Shown here one piece after another: positions 18,045-28,587 of a stretch of DNA of 32,314 bases (the first letter of the stretch is position 1; the number at the start of each line of letters is the position of its first letter). This stretch comes from Bacteroidota bacterium (GTDB lineage: Bacteria > Bacteroidota > Ignavibacteria > Kryptoniales > JAKASW01). Position numbers and translations under genes: made by a program. The notes under the pieces are model-generated. The model saw only the letters and a list, made by a program, of their open reading frames with translations, searched no databases and was not told the origin of the DNA. Location of the stretch: positions 1 through 32,314 of the forward strand of contig JAJYJD010000004.1 in assembly GCA_021789755.1 (NCBI GenBank), given 5' to 3'.

Positions 18045-18465
18045 CCTTGTTCTCCTCCCGCATTTTGTGCTAAGGGCAAGTATGTCAACGGGTCACCTGC
18101 GAAGGATCCCTTCGTCAGTCCGCTGAGCTTATAATGAACCGAAGAATTCACTGTAAACTGCGTCAAATGCCGTGCCCGTAAATTTGCCCAATTTCAGCGC
18201 ATTTCAAACATATGGGCGGATAATGACCTCCACTCGTTGCGACAACTTGCCACATCGCTTCCTCTTTGCAGCTGTACGGACTTACGCTGACAAGGCCAGC
18301 CTTTGGGGTGAATTTTCCCCGCCGTCTTCACGTCCCTCGCACCGTGAATCTTAACTGATCTTTGGCGAAATTGATTACAATCTCCACGACGGAGAAAATC
18401 TGTTGCTGCCGAATGCGCTGCCCGCTTACAATTTGGAATTCAAACATTAGAACTGTATTTCAGAA

Positions 18466-19875
18466 ATGACCTATTTAGTCGACACACATTCACATTTGAA
18501 TCACGAAAAGTTTCAGGATGTCCGCGCAACTTTGGAACAAGCGGCGTCGGTCGGAGTCGAGTATATCATCGTTCCGGGTTGGGATCTGGAGTCAAGCGAG
18601 AGAGCCGTCGAGCTGGCAGAGAAGTTCAAGAACGTGTTTGCAGCCGTTGGATATCACCCGCACGATGCGGCTAAGGCCGACGACACATCTCTAAAGAAGA
18701 TAGCCGATATGTCTTCTCATGAGAAAGTTGTCGCCATCGGCGAGATCGGCCTCGACTACCATTACAATCTCTCTCCTCCGGAGATTCAGAGGAAAGTGTT
18801 CGAGGCGCAAATCGAAATTGCCAGGTCCGTGAAACTCCCGGTCTCCATTCACAACCGCGAATCCGACCAGGACTTGATCACCATCCTTGACAAACACATT
18901 CAAACCGGCTGGGTTCTTCCGCGCAGGTTCGACTACCAGATAAGACTCCAGCCGAGGGGCGTCCTTCACAGCTTCATTTCTACTTTAGAGATCGCACGCC
19001 GCGCCACCAAACTCGGATTCTACCTCGGAATAAGCGGCATGGTGACATTCGGCAAGTCGGACAGGACAGAACTTCAGAAAGTGGTCGCGACATTCGAGCC
19101 GGAATATTTTCTCGTGGAGACCGACGCCCCGTACCTCGCGCCGGCTCCCTGCCGCGGGAAGACAAACGAACCCGCATTCGTACCGTACATCGTCGACAGG
19201 ATCGCAGTATTGCAGGAGCTGACGGTCGAGGATATCCGGCGCATCACTTCATACAATGCATACAAGCTGTTCGGCATCGGAGCGAAACCCGCGGCTAAGA
19301 TTGCGTATCAAATCCGCAACTCGCTCTATCTCAACCTCACTCTGCGATGCGACGCAGATTGTATCTTCTGCGATCGCAAAGGCGAGGCAATGGTCAAGGG
19401 GCACAATCTCCACATAGAAAAAGAGCCCTCGGCGCAGGAGCTGATGAATGAAATCGGCGATCCGAAAAGGTTCAAGGAAATTGTCTTCTGCGGATACGGA
19501 GAGCCGACGATCAGGATTGACGTTATCAAGGAAGTAGCACGTTATGTCAAAGACAATGGAGGCATGACTCGCCTCGATACGGACGGACACGGCAATGTCA
19601 TAAACCACCGCGACATACTGCCTGAAGTAAATGGCCTGATCGACGCCGTTTCAATCAGCCTCAACTCGACCGACCCTGAGGAATATGGCAAGCTGATGGG
19701 AACACCCAGCGGCAAACAATGGGATTCCATGTTTGAATTCGCAAAAGAGGCAAAAGATTTCATCCCGAAAGTTTACATGAGTGTTGTCGGAGTGGATGGG
19801 CTCGACATAGAGTCTGCGAAGGAATTCGTGGAAAAGAAAATGGGCGTAGAGTTCAGGTTGAGGCCGCTGTTCTGA
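18466..19875 (+). CDS. TatD-family metal-dependent hydrolase fused to TatD-associated radical SAM domain
   Basis: TatD: LVDTHSHLNHEKF, AAVGYHPHDA, AIGEIGLDYHYN, VLHSF, LVETDAPYLAPAPCRGKTNEPAFV. Radical SAM: NLTLRCDADCIFCDRKG (CX3CX2C) and FCGYGEPTIR. One uninterrupted ORF. Confidence 0.9.
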   Translation: MTYLVDTHSHLNHEKFQDVRATLEQAASVGVEYIIVPGWDLESSERAVELAEKFKNVFAAVGYHPHDAAKADDTSLKKIADMSSHEKVVAIGEIGLDYHYNLSPPEIQRKVFEAQIEIARSVKLPVSIHNRESDQDLITILDKHIQTGWVLPRRFDYQIRLQPRGVLHSFISTLEIARRATKLGFYLGISGMVTFGKSDRTELQKVVATFEPEYFLVETDAPYLAPAPCRGKTNEPAFVPYIVDRIAVLQELTVEDIRRITSYNAYKLFGIGAKPAAKIAYQIRNSLYLNLTLRCDADCIFCDRKGEAMVKGHNLHIEKEPSAQELMNEIGDPKRFKEIVFCGYGEPTIRIDVIKEVARYVKDNGGMTRLDTDGHGNVINHRDILPEVNGLIDAVSISLNSTDPEEYGKLMGTPSGKQWDSMFEFAKEAKDFIPKVYMSVVGVDGLDIESAKEFVEKKMGVEFRLRPLF

Positions 19876-19881
19876 GATGCC

Positions 19882-20805
19882 ATGGATAGCAGCCGGAAAA
19901 GACAGTTGAACTTCGCAGTATGGTGGCGTCTGATGAGGCCACACACTCTGACCGCGGCCGTCATGCCTGTCCTCATAGGTACTGCTCTTGCTTATTCGGA
20001 CGGCGCGTTCAACCTTCCACTTTTCGCCTCGATGATGATTGCTTCAGTGATAATCCAGGCCGCGGTGAATATGTTCAACGAGTATTTCGACTACAAGCGC
20101 GGGCTCGATTCGGTTGATTCGGTTGGAATCGGCGGCGTTATAGTCCGCGAGGAATTGCACGAGAAGACCGTATTGTCAATCGCCGTGACATTTTTCTCGG
20201 TCGCAGTAGTCCTGGGAGTTTACATCTGTGCGAGCACCAGCTGGTGGATCGCCGTTATCGGCTCGGCCAGCATGGCAGTCGGCTACTTCTATTCTGCCGG
20301 CAAATATCCGATCGCTTACACGGCTCTTGGAGAGGCCGCCTCGGGACTCTTCATGGGGCCGGTGATCGTGCTGATCGCGTTCTTTATTCAGAGAAACACC
20401 ATTACACTGCCGGCCGTTTTGCTTTCCATTCCGATCTCGATTCTCGTGGGCGCGATACTGATGGCGAACAATATCCGCGATGCGGAAGGAGACTCGAAGA
20501 AAGGAAGAAAGACGCTCGCTATTCTGTCGGGACGCAAACGCGCGATCGGGTTTCTCGGATGGATGTTCGCGACAACCTACTTCTGGACTGCCTTTCTGGT
20601 CCTCTTCAGGGTCACGACGCCCTGGATCCTTCTGACTGTTCTTGCAGTTCCTACGGCGACCCGGTCGATCAGGATTTTTCGAGCCGGTTCCACCTCATCC
20701 GAGATGATGCCTGCTATGAAGGCAGCTTCCCAACTTCACACTCAGTTCGGTGTTCTATTCACCATCGGCATTCTTCTGGGTAAATTTCTTTCTGCCGGAC
20801 ATTAG
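19882..20805 (+). CDS. menA: 1,4-dihydroxy-2-naphthoate polyprenyltransferase (UbiA superfamily)
   Basis: WWRLMRPHTLTAAVMPVLIGTALAY, VNMFNEYFDYKRGLDSVDSVGIGGVIV, LMANNIRDAEGDSKKGRKTLAILSGRK. Multiple TM segments. Confidence 0.85.
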   Translation: MDSSRKRQLNFAVWWRLMRPHTLTAAVMPVLIGTALAYSDGAFNLPLFASMMIASVIIQAAVNMFNEYFDYKRGLDSVDSVGIGGVIVREELHEKTVLSIAVTFFSVAVVLGVYICASTSWWIAVIGSASMAVGYFYSAGKYPIAYTALGEAASGLFMGPVIVLIAFFIQRNTITLPAVLLSIPISILVGAILMANNIRDAEGDSKKGRKTLAILSGRKRAIGFLGWMFATTYFWTAFLVLFRVTTPWILLTVLAVPTATRSIRIFRAGSTSSEMMPAMKAASQLHTQFGVLFTIGILLGKFLSAGH

Positions 20806-20906
20806 TCCATCTCCCGAAGCGCCTCTCCCGCCAGGGGGCCTCATGATTGTATTTTACCGCCCATCAAGATAAATTCGGATACACACGTAAGGCTGGAACT
20901 GACCGA

Positions 20907-23900
20907 ATGAAGAAACGACCGGGACCGGTACGGGCCGAGTCTCCGAAGAAAAGCACTATCGACACCCTCTTCGCGGCTTTCGCCAACACATGCGAATCGG
21001 CCCTTCAAGGAACGGACTTCAAAAAAGTGTCCGCCGAACTCGAGAGGGACCTGAAAGACCTTACAGGTGCGTTATCCGTTTCGCTTTTTACGGGGAGCGA
21101 CGGGAATGCTGATCTTCAGCTCCTGTCAAGCTCCGACGAAACCGGGCTTCACGCCGGCATTACTGTCCCTTTCGACCGCGAACCGGTAAGCTCATTCAGG
21201 AGATCAAAACACCCGACCCACCTGACCGCCGCCTCAAAGTATTTTGCCGAATTCAGAGACACGATTTTTGACGGAACGGTCGTCGACTCGATCAGGGTCT
21301 ACCCGCTAAGGTTCGGACAGGAATTCCTCGGCTTGCTCGTGGCGGCTTTCTGGGCGGCGAGCGAGTCATCCACGGAAAGCGAATCGACGGACCGGACTTT
21401 CTCTTCTGCAGCAAAACAGCTTTCTCTGGTGATCCACTCTTTCAACATCACGAATAAGTACAGCATACTCAAAGACAAATACAGGTCGGTGCTCGACCAG
21501 GTCAATTCCATCGTTTTCACATTCGAGCTTTCGACAGGCGCGATACTGGAAGCGAACGAGTCGTTCTTCAGATCTTTCGGTTATAAGAAGTCCGATCTTG
21601 CTAATCTGACATTATTCGATCTGGTGTTCGATTCGAAGGAAACCGTAGAGTCGAATATCAAGCTCGCCGCGAAGGCCGGGAAGGTGCATTTCCCCTCCAA
21701 GTTTTACAAACACCGCGACGGATCGCAGATCGAGATGGAAGTCAGAGGCACAGACATCAGTTACGGGGACAGAATTTTCGGCCTCGTGACCGCGGTCGAC
21801 CTGACCGAAAAACGGAAAGCGGAGGAAGAGTCGGAACTGCAGAGAGCCCGCTACCAGAATTTCATCCGCAACAGCGCGGAGGGAATCTGGAGAATGGAAT
21901 TCACAGAGCCCGTAGATATCTCACAGGGCAGCCAAAAAATAGCGGAGGAAATAGTCAAGAGAGGGATCATCTCAGAGTGCAATCAGACCATGGCCCGGAT
22001 GTACGGGTTCGACAGTCCCGAACAGCTGATCGGAAAGAGCGCGCTCGACTTCATCGCCGATCTGGACGCATACACCGCTTCGAAGCTCAAATTCACAGAG
22101 AACAACTTCTCAACGGCAAATATCGAGACGGTCGAGAAAGACCGGCAGGGGAACATACACTATTTCGAAAACTCTTATATCGGAGAGACTCTGCAGGACA
22201 AGCTCGTCAGGATATGGGGTATTCAGCGCGACATTACCGAGAAGCGAAGACTTCAGGAGCAGCTCAGGGCGTCGGAGAACCGATACCGGAACCTGGTCGA
22301 ACAGGCAAACGACATGGTGCTCCTGTTCAACGACCACGGAGAGTTCATCTTCGCAAATAAAAGATTCTTCGAACAAACCAGTTATACGGCGGACGAGATC
22401 TGGGGCAAATCAATATTGCTGATCGCGCATCCCGATGATGCGGACAGTTTCATGAAGAGGATCGAAGAACAATTCCGGTCCCCGGACATACACCTGCGCC
22501 ACACGCTCAAGCTCGTGACAAAATTCCATCAAGAGAGGATCGTCGAGCTCAGTATGACGACGCTGCGCGCGGCGGACAAAGCAACCGGCATCCTCGCGAT
22601 CGGCAGAGACGTTACCATCGAGCAATCCGTCAAGACTGCGCTTCACGAATCCGAAGAAAAATACAGGAGCCTCGTCGAACACTCGATCCTTGCCGTACTG
22701 GTGATCCAGGAAAATGTCATCGTTTATGCGAACCAGACTTCCAGCGACCTCTTCGAGACGGAAATGTCATCTTTCCAGGGGAAGCCGCTCGATACGTTCA
22801 TACACCCGAACGACTACATCCGCATATTTGAAAAATTCGAGGAGGCCTCCCTTGCCCCGAACAAGGATGTGCAGTTCTCGGTCCGCGGTATAACGTCAGG
22901 AGGAAAACTAAAGTCGATCGAAGGATGGGCCGCAGGTATAACCTACATGGGCAAACCGGCGATCCAGGTTGCCATGGTTGATGTCACGGAAACGAAGAAG
23001 CTGGAAGAGCAGCTGATCCAATCCCAGAAAATGGAAAGCATCGGCCAGCTGGCCAGCGGAGTGGCGCACGACTTCAATAATCTTTTGGGTTCGATCTACG
23101 GAGCTATCAGCATTCTGAGGGAGAAATATGCCTCCAGGGACTCAAATCTCGGTAAATACATCGATATTCTCGATTCGTCCGCGAAAAGGGCGGCGGAGCT
23201 CACGTCACAGCTGCTGACATTCTCCCGGCAGCGCGGAAGCGACGTCAAACCCGTCAGGCTGAACGACATCGTCAACGACGCGATGAAAATTCTCATCAGA
23301 AGCATCGGGAAGAATATAAAAGTCGAAAACTCTCTTGACCCGACGCTGCATGCCATCGAAGCAGACCCGAGCCAGATCGAAGGAGTAGTCATAAACCTGA
23401 GCATCAACTCGCGCGATGCGATGCCCTCCGGAGGAATCCTGCACATCGAGACTTCCAATGTCGAGTTCGACAAAGAAATCGTCAGGCAAATTCCCGACGC
23501 GCGCCCGGGTCATTACGTCTGCCTTTCCGTCTCCGACACCGGTATCGGGATGGACGACGAAACCAAGAGGAAAATCTTCGAACCATTTTTCACGACAAAG
23601 CCGGTGGGAAAAGGCTCGGGACTCGGACTCTCTATAGTCTACGGCATCGTAAAAAATCATAAGGGCTTCATAAATGTATACAGCGAGCCCGAGCGTGGAT
23701 CGATTTTCAAAGTATATTTCCCGGCCACCGACAAGATACCGATCGACGAGCTGATAACTGCTCAAAAGGAGATCCCGCGCGGCACGGAAACGATTCTAAT
23801 CATCGACGACGAACTTACGCTTCTGGACCTGACCAGAGAGCTTCTTGAAGGGCTCGGCTACAACGTGATTACGGCACAGGGAGCATTGGAAGGCATCAAC

Positions 23901-24155
23901 GCCTATAGAGAGCGGCATAAAGAGATCCAGATGGTGATCCTCGATATGCTCATGCCGGAGATGACCGGCAACCAGGTTTACCCCGTCCTGAAGGGAATTA
24001 ATCCGCGCGTCGCCGTGCTCCTCGCGACCGGACTCAGCGTCGGGGAGAGAGTCGACGACATGATTTCACTCGGGGTCAACGGTGTAGTCGGAAAGCCGTA
24101 TTCGGTAAGCGACCTGGCCACACACGTCCGCAGCGTCCTGGACTCGAAGAGATAA
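20907..24155 (+). CDS. Hybrid sensor histidine kinase: GAF-like region, four PAS domains, HisKA, HATPase_c, receiver domain
   Basis: Four PAS modules read from the translation. H-box [17 protein letters not shown]-box [12 protein letters not shown]-boxes [40 protein letters not shown]. Receiver [13 protein letters not shown]...[12 protein letters not shown]...VGKPY. Start taken as ATG 20907; the track start is TTG 20847. Confidence 0.9.
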   Translation: MKKRPGPVRAESPKKSTIDTLFAAFANTCESALQGTDFKKVSAELERDLKDLTGALSVSLFTGSDGNADLQLLSSSDETGLHAGITVPFDREPVSSFRRSKHPTHLTAASKYFAEFRDTIFDGTVVDSIRVYPLRFGQEFLGLLVAAFWAASESSTESESTDRTFSSAAKQLSLVIHSFNITNKYSILKDKYRSVLDQVNSIVFTFELSTGAILEANESFFRSFGYKKSDLANLTLFDLVFDSKETVESNIKLAAKAGKVHFPSKFYKHRDGSQIEMEVRGTDISYGDRIFGLVTAVDLTEKRKAEEESELQRARYQNFIRNSAEGIWRMEFTEPVDISQGSQKIAEEIVKRGIISECNQTMARMYGFDSPEQLIGKSALDFIADLDAYTASKLKFTENNFSTANIETVEKDRQGNIHYFENSYIGETLQDKLVRIWGIQRDITEKRRLQEQLRASENRYRNLVEQANDMVLLFNDHGEFIFANKRFFEQTSYTADEIWGKSILLIAHPDDADSFMKRIEEQFRSPDIHLRHTLKLVTKFHQERIVELSMTTLRAADKATGILAIGRDVTIEQSVKTALHESEEKYRSLVEHSILAVLVIQENVIVYANQTSSDLFETEMSSFQGKPLDTFIHPNDYIRIFEKFEEASLAPNKDVQFSVRGITSGGKLKSIEGWAAGITYMGKPAIQVAMVDVTETKKLEEQLIQSQKMESIGQLASGVAHDFNNLLGSIYGAISILREKYASRDSNLGKYIDILDSSAKRAAELTSQLLTFSRQRGSDVKPVRLNDIVNDAMKILIRSIGKNIKVENSLDPTLHAIEADPSQIEGVVINLSINSRDAMPSGGILHIETSNVEFDKEIVRQIPDARPGHYVCLSVSDTGIGMDDETKRKIFEPFFTTKPVGKGSGLGLSIVYGIVKNHKGFINVYSEPERGSIFKVYFPATDKIPIDELITAQKEIPRGTETILIIDDELTLLDLTRELLEGLGYNVITAQGALEGINAYRERHKEIQMVILDMLMPEMTGNQVYPVLKGINPRVAVLLATGLSVGERVDDMISLGVNGVVGKPYSVSDLATHVRSVLDSKR

Positions 24156-24206
24156 TCCGCGCCTATCAACGTCTGTCAAATTTCGATTTGCATTCATCCC
24201 TGCGAA

Positions 24207-24245
24207 GAGCCGGTGATGCGATTGTTCCCCCGTTAATTCCGGCTC
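24207..24245. terminator. Hairpin between convergent genes, possible bidirectional terminator
   Basis: 7-bp stem GAGCCGG / CCGGCTC, followed by a second short CGGCC...GGCCG inverted repeat. Confidence 0.4.
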
Positions 24246-24284
24246 GACTCCGTCGCCCCGGCCAAAATCCGGATTGAAAGGCCG

Positions 24285-26252
24285 CTAGTTCAAGAACTCC
24301 CAATTGATTCCGAGGCAGAAGCTGTTATCGAGAGCCGGATAAACCGGAGCCATTACGTAATTTTCGCCCGTGATATTGAAGATCGTAAAGTAGATTACCG
24401 CGTCTCCGACTCTTCCCCGCACGAAGAAATCGGTACTCCCGAACGGACCGAATTCATTCACGTCTGCTGGAACGTATATAAGGGCTTGCGGGTAAAAATC
24501 GTTTCCTGTGAATGTGCTCAACACTTTTCCCTTCAGACCCAGTTCGATATTCAGATGTCCCGTGAAGAGGATATTATGATAGTACAATTCGCCGGAAGCA
24601 AAATACTTCGGAAGCGAGTACACCTGGCTCCCGTCTGTTTTTTCATATATGTAATTGAAAGTGCCGGCGGCGGTGAACTTCCAGAGCGTGATGCGCATTG
24701 TTGCGTCGACGCCGTATATATCACGCTTGCTCAGGTTGGCTACGGATATGGTCGGATAAATCGGCTCTCCCGTGTAATTTGCCGAAAAGTAAATCGGGTT
24801 GTCGATTGTCCGGATGTAAGGCTTCACGAACAAAGCGACATTTTCGCCGAAATTGGCGGTCGCTTTAACTTGCAGTACCTTGTCCGTTTCAGCGGTCAGG
24901 TTCGGATTCCCTTTGAAATCCTGTGTCTTAGAATACATTTGAGACATACTCGGCGTATGACGCGAGATGCTCCCGCCGGCTTCAAGTTCGAAACTCTCAT
25001 TGCCGAGCCCGAACGACGCTCCCATCGCGGGATAGAATTCCGAACCTGCGAGATCGCCCCGGCCGAACACTCCGGCTTTCACAAAATTGAAAAGGCTGAA
25101 CTCGTCATCACCGTAAACCGAGATTCGGTTCCGTGAAGGAATGTTGGCAAACGAATTGTAGTAAGTCTCGTCCCGCACCGCCTCCGCCCCAAAATTAAGC
25201 TTCGTGCCGACGATCGTCTCACTCCCCCGTAAATTGGCTCCGAATCTTCTGCTAAGATTGCTCAGATAATACGGCAGAGATACGTCCCCGAACTGGAAGC
25301 TGTAATAATCGAAGAAGGCCGTCGCGGTCAGGAGACCGGTTGAATCGCGGGGATCCCATTGCGAATACGCGACCTGGAGATGATGTTGAAGGTAAGTGAG
25401 ATTTGCGTCCTGGCTCCGCACGAGAGTGTAGTATGCAGGGTCGAAGATATTTGCCGTTATGTTATACGGGAGATCGCCGCCTGTCACACCGCCTTTCGTC
25501 CGGTAATAGACTTCCGTGGCCGTCAGCTGCTTCGTGGAATCGATACTATATCGGAATTTACCCCGGATGTTCACGCCGTCATATACGGAATTCACGAAGC
25601 GGCCGTCGGTCGTCTGATGTTCGAAGCCGACGTCGATGTTCGAGTTGTAACCGATGTTCTGGGAAAACACCCCGTCGGTTATGAGGTAGTTGTAAGGTTC
25701 TTCGAGATGCCTGACTTTCGAGAATGGCACGGACTCGCTGTACAGTTGTGACTGGACATTCACTACCGCGCCGTTCGCATTGAACTGGTAAATCGGGGCT
25801 CTGACGGCGTCGATGTATTCAACATCCTTTGCGAATTCCATCGGGATGTGGTAGAGGTTCAGCATCGAAGTCGTCGGCTCGTTCATCTCTACGCCGTCGA
25901 GAAGATATTTCGTGTAGTCGCTTCCCAGGCCGTCGAAGTACAATGCCGACGGTGCACCCGGCTGGTACATGTTTGCAAGGAAAGTCCCGGGGATTTTCTG
26001 GAGCAGGTCGCCCGCATAAGTGTAATCGCTCCATCTTATGACGGAGTCCGGTATGGCGTATGACACGTTCGACGTTATTGTTCCGGATGTCCACACCGGG
26101 TTCACGAGATATTTCAGCGGGATGCCTGCGGTATCTGCCGCCGCGGTTTTGGCGGAATCTGCCTGCGAGTATGCGGCAGAAGCCGTCATTAGAATGAGCA
26201 TCGGGAAAATGAAGCCATTACACCTGGAGATAATCCTGACCCGGTTTGTCAT
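24285..26252 (-). CDS. TonB-dependent receptor-like outer membrane beta-barrel protein with plug domain
   Basis: Signal sequence. Plug-like YAGDLLQKIPGTFLANMYQPGAPSALYFDGLGSDYTKYLLDGVEMNEPTTS. Beta-strand-rich barrel region with alternating aromatic residues. Confidence 0.75.
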   Translation of the reverse strand: MTNRVRIISRCNGFIFPMLILMTASAAYSQADSAKTAAADTAGIPLKYLVNPVWTSGTITSNVSYAIPDSVIRWSDYTYAGDLLQKIPGTFLANMYQPGAPSALYFDGLGSDYTKYLLDGVEMNEPTTSMLNLYHIPMEFAKDVEYIDAVRAPIYQFNANGAVVNVQSQLYSESVPFSKVRHLEEPYNYLITDGVFSQNIGYNSNIDVGFEHQTTDGRFVNSVYDGVNIRGKFRYSIDSTKQLTATEVYYRTKGGVTGGDLPYNITANIFDPAYYTLVRSQDANLTYLQHHLQVAYSQWDPRDSTGLLTATAFFDYYSFQFGDVSLPYYLSNLSRRFGANLRGSETIVGTKLNFGAEAVRDETYYNSFANIPSRNRISVYGDDEFSLFNFVKAGVFGRGDLAGSEFYPAMGASFGLGNESFELEAGGSISRHTPSMSQMYSKTQDFKGNPNLTAETDKVLQVKATANFGENVALFVKPYIRTIDNPIYFSANYTGEPIYPTISVANLSKRDIYGVDATMRITLWKFTAAGTFNYIYEKTDGSQVYSLPKYFASGELYYHNILFTGHLNIELGLKGKVLSTFTGNDFYPQALIYVPADVNEFGPFGSTDFFVRGRVGDAVIYFTIFNITGENYVMAPVYPALDNSFCLGINWEFLN

Positions 26253-26298
26253 TCAGCGCTGAGTATATTTAAGCCTTGAATCGAGAAAGCATACGATT

Positions 26299-27534
26299 TC
26301 ATCGATAAAGCAAATACTTTTCCCTCAGAATATCAAATTTCCTGATATCGTTTTGCCAGGAGGCAAAAATCTTGTCGGGTGTCGCGCCATTTTCAAGCAT
26401 TGACCGCACGGATGAAGTCCCTGCAAGCCTGTCGAAATAAGAAGGGATAAACTTGAATTCTCCCGGATATAGTTTGCGAATTGCCCAGACTATCGTGACG
26501 CCGGTCTCGACCGGCTTGAAGGAATCTCTCCCAGTAACGATGACTTTGATTCCGTGACAGAGCTCGCCTTCATATTTCGGCTTGACTGCCCAGGGGAATG
26601 AGCGTGGTGCAAACTCAAACGGCCGGAAAGTCACGCCCTCAAGATTTTGACTTTTCAACAATGATATCAGCTTCTTCGAGTCAATGTAAGGCGCGCCGAT
26701 TGTCTCGAACGGATGTTTGGTCCCGCGTCCTTCCGATACGTTCGTGGCTTCCAGCAAAACGTTTCCGGGATAAACCTCGACAGCATTCATATCGGGAAGA
26801 TTCGGCGAAGGGGTGACCCATTTAAGCCCCGTCTCGTCGTACCACATATTCCTTTTATAATTCTCCATCCTGACCACTGCGAGCTCTGCCTGTACTCCAC
26901 CCTCGAGCATTCCGCCATTGTTCATCATCGTCGCCAATTCGCCCGGTGTCATTCCGTAGACACTAGGGATCGGCTGGATCCCTACAAATGATCTCAAGGA
27001 ATCGACGAGCACGGGCCCGTCAACTAAATTCGCCCGGAGCATGTCAGGCTTGTCGAGAACGATAAACTTGATATGATTCTCCGCGGCAGCCTCGAGGCAG
27101 TAGTCGAGCGTGCTTATGTAAGTATAAAACCTTGTGCCGACGTCCTGGATATCGTATATCAGGACGTCGATCCCCTTGAGCATCTGCGGCGTCGGCTTCT
27201 TCGTTTTCCCGTAAAGAGAGTAAACAGGCACGCCGGTTTTCTTGTCGAAACCTGACGAGACCTCCTCCCCCGCGGACGCTTTTCCCCTTATACCGTGCTC
27301 GGGAGAAAAGAGAGCGACGAGCTTGACACCCGGCAGCTTCGAGAGCACGTCGACGATATGCCTGCCATCCTGCATCTCGCCGCTCTGGTTCGTAATTATT
27401 CCGATCGACTCACCTTTGATAAGATTGAGATCCTTTTCCACGAAGACTTCGTCTCCGGTTTTCACCCTTTGCTGCGCCGGCACATTCAACGCAACCGAGA
27501 ACAAGAGAATAAGAATCGACAGTGACCGCTTCAT
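26299..27534 (-). CDS. DUF1343 family protein (NamZ-type exo-beta-N-acetylmuramidase family), exported
   Basis: Signal peptide MKRSLSILILLFSVALNVPAQ. LIKGESIGIITNQSGEMQDGRHIVDVL, LVALFSPEHGIRGKASAGEEVSSGFDKKTGVPVYSLYGKTKKPTPQMLKGIDVLIYDIQDVGTRFYTYISTL. Confidence 0.9.
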   Translation of the reverse strand: MKRSLSILILLFSVALNVPAQQRVKTGDEVFVEKDLNLIKGESIGIITNQSGEMQDGRHIVDVLSKLPGVKLVALFSPEHGIRGKASAGEEVSSGFDKKTGVPVYSLYGKTKKPTPQMLKGIDVLIYDIQDVGTRFYTYISTLDYCLEAAAENHIKFIVLDKPDMLRANLVDGPVLVDSLRSFVGIQPIPSVYGMTPGELATMMNNGGMLEGGVQAELAVVRMENYKRNMWYDETGLKWVTPSPNLPDMNAVEVYPGNVLLEATNVSEGRGTKHPFETIGAPYIDSKKLISLLKSQNLEGVTFRPFEFAPRSFPWAVKPKYEGELCHGIKVIVTGRDSFKPVETGVTIVWAIRKLYPGEFKFIPSYFDRLAGTSSVRSMLENGATPDKIFASWQNDIRKFDILREKYLLYR

Positions 27535-28088
27535 TTATTTTTCTCCTTTATGAATGCCGAAACACTCCGGCGGGAAAGTAACCATGCTGCGAGCGTCATA
27601 CCGTCCCAGATGGTTCCATCTTCAACAAGCTTCTCAAATTCCGTGACGGACATCCTGAGCAGCTCGAATTCCTCAGATTCATCTTTCTCACGGTACGCCC
27701 GGCTCATGCCGGTGGCGAGAAAGACCCTGCAGACCTCATCGGTGGCACCGTTGAATGGATTGAATTCGCCGATCTCTTTCCACTCTGCGGCCGCAAGATG
27801 TGCTTCTTCCGCCAGCTCGTTTTTCGCCGTCATCAGGAAATCTCCGTTCTTCACGCCTCCGCTTGCGAACTCGATGCTCTCCCTCTTCCACAGATACCTG
27901 AATTGCCTGACCAGGACCAGGGTCTCGTCATCTTCGACAGCGACGACCATCACCGACCCCGGCGAGTGCACGTAATGGTACTCCCCGGCCTGACCGCCGG
28001 GGAGCGTGTAATTATCCAGCTTGTATTCCCAATAGGGATTTTTGAAAAGTAGTTTTGAGGCGAGGGTTTCCAGCTTCTTGAGGGACAA
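27531..28088 (-). CDS. Nudix hydrolase, ADP-ribose pyrophosphatase-like, with divergent Nudix box
   Basis: VRQFRYLWKRESIEFASGGVKNGDFLMTAKNELAEEAHLAAAEWKEIGEFNPFNGATDEVCRVFLATGM. The stop overlaps the downstream start (ATGA). Confidence 0.8.
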   Translation of the reverse strand: MSLKKLETLASKLLFKNPYWEYKLDNYTLPGGQAGEYHYVHSPGSVMVVAVEDDETLVLVRQFRYLWKRESIEFASGGVKNGDFLMTAKNELAEEAHLAAAEWKEIGEFNPFNGATDEVCRVFLATGMSRAYREKDESEEFELLRMSVTEFEKLVEDGTIWDGMTLAAWLLSRRSVSAFIKEKNK

Positions 28089-28090
28089 GT

Positions 28091-28513
28091 CTACTGCAAT
28101 TCGACGATCTCTCGTTCCGAGAAAAAGAACCCGATCTCACGTTCCGCGTTCTCGGGTGAATCCGATCCGTGGACTATATTTTCGCCTTTGCTTTCTGCAA
28201 AGTCTTTTCTTATGGTACCAGGTACGGCGTCCTTAGGATCCGTAGCGCCGATAAGCTTCCTGAACTCCTCGAATGCATTTTCCTTTTCCAGCACCATCGG
28301 GACACAAGGTCCGGAAGTCATGAACTCGACCAGACCGCCGTAGAAGGGACGTTCCTTATGGACGGCATAGAATTCTCCGGCCGCCGCCTTGTTAAGGCGT
28401 ACCATCTTCAGACCGACTATCTTGAAATTGGCTTTCTGTATTCTTGCGATGACTTCGCCGGCGAGATTTCTTCTTACGCAATCCGGTTTCAATATTGCAA
28501 GTGTGCGACTCAT
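28091..28513 (-). CDS. ndk: Nucleoside diphosphate kinase
   Basis: [25 protein letters not shown]...[23 protein letters not shown]...[28 protein letters not shown], with the active-site His motif. Confidence 0.96.
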   Translation of the reverse strand: MSRTLAILKPDCVRRNLAGEVIARIQKANFKIVGLKMVRLNKAAAGEFYAVHKERPFYGGLVEFMTSGPCVPMVLEKENAFEEFRKLIGATDPKDAVPGTIRKDFAESKGENIVHGSDSPENAEREIGFFFSEREIVELQ

Positions 28514-28587
28514 ATTTTACTTCAGTTTCCTTTCGGACTTTTGGGCCGGCAGCTTCCTGAAGTCGACAGGAAGCTTCCGACGTGCTT

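Noticed and set aside
18045-18465. Possible tRNA or small RNA in the 420-bp divergent spacer upstream of the TatD-radical SAM gene
   Set aside because: No cloverleaf or T-loop consensus found; most likely just two divergent promoters.
23205-23765. 186-aa minus-strand ORF within the histidine kinase
   Set aside because: Antisense to HisKA/HATPase coding sequence with intact motifs.
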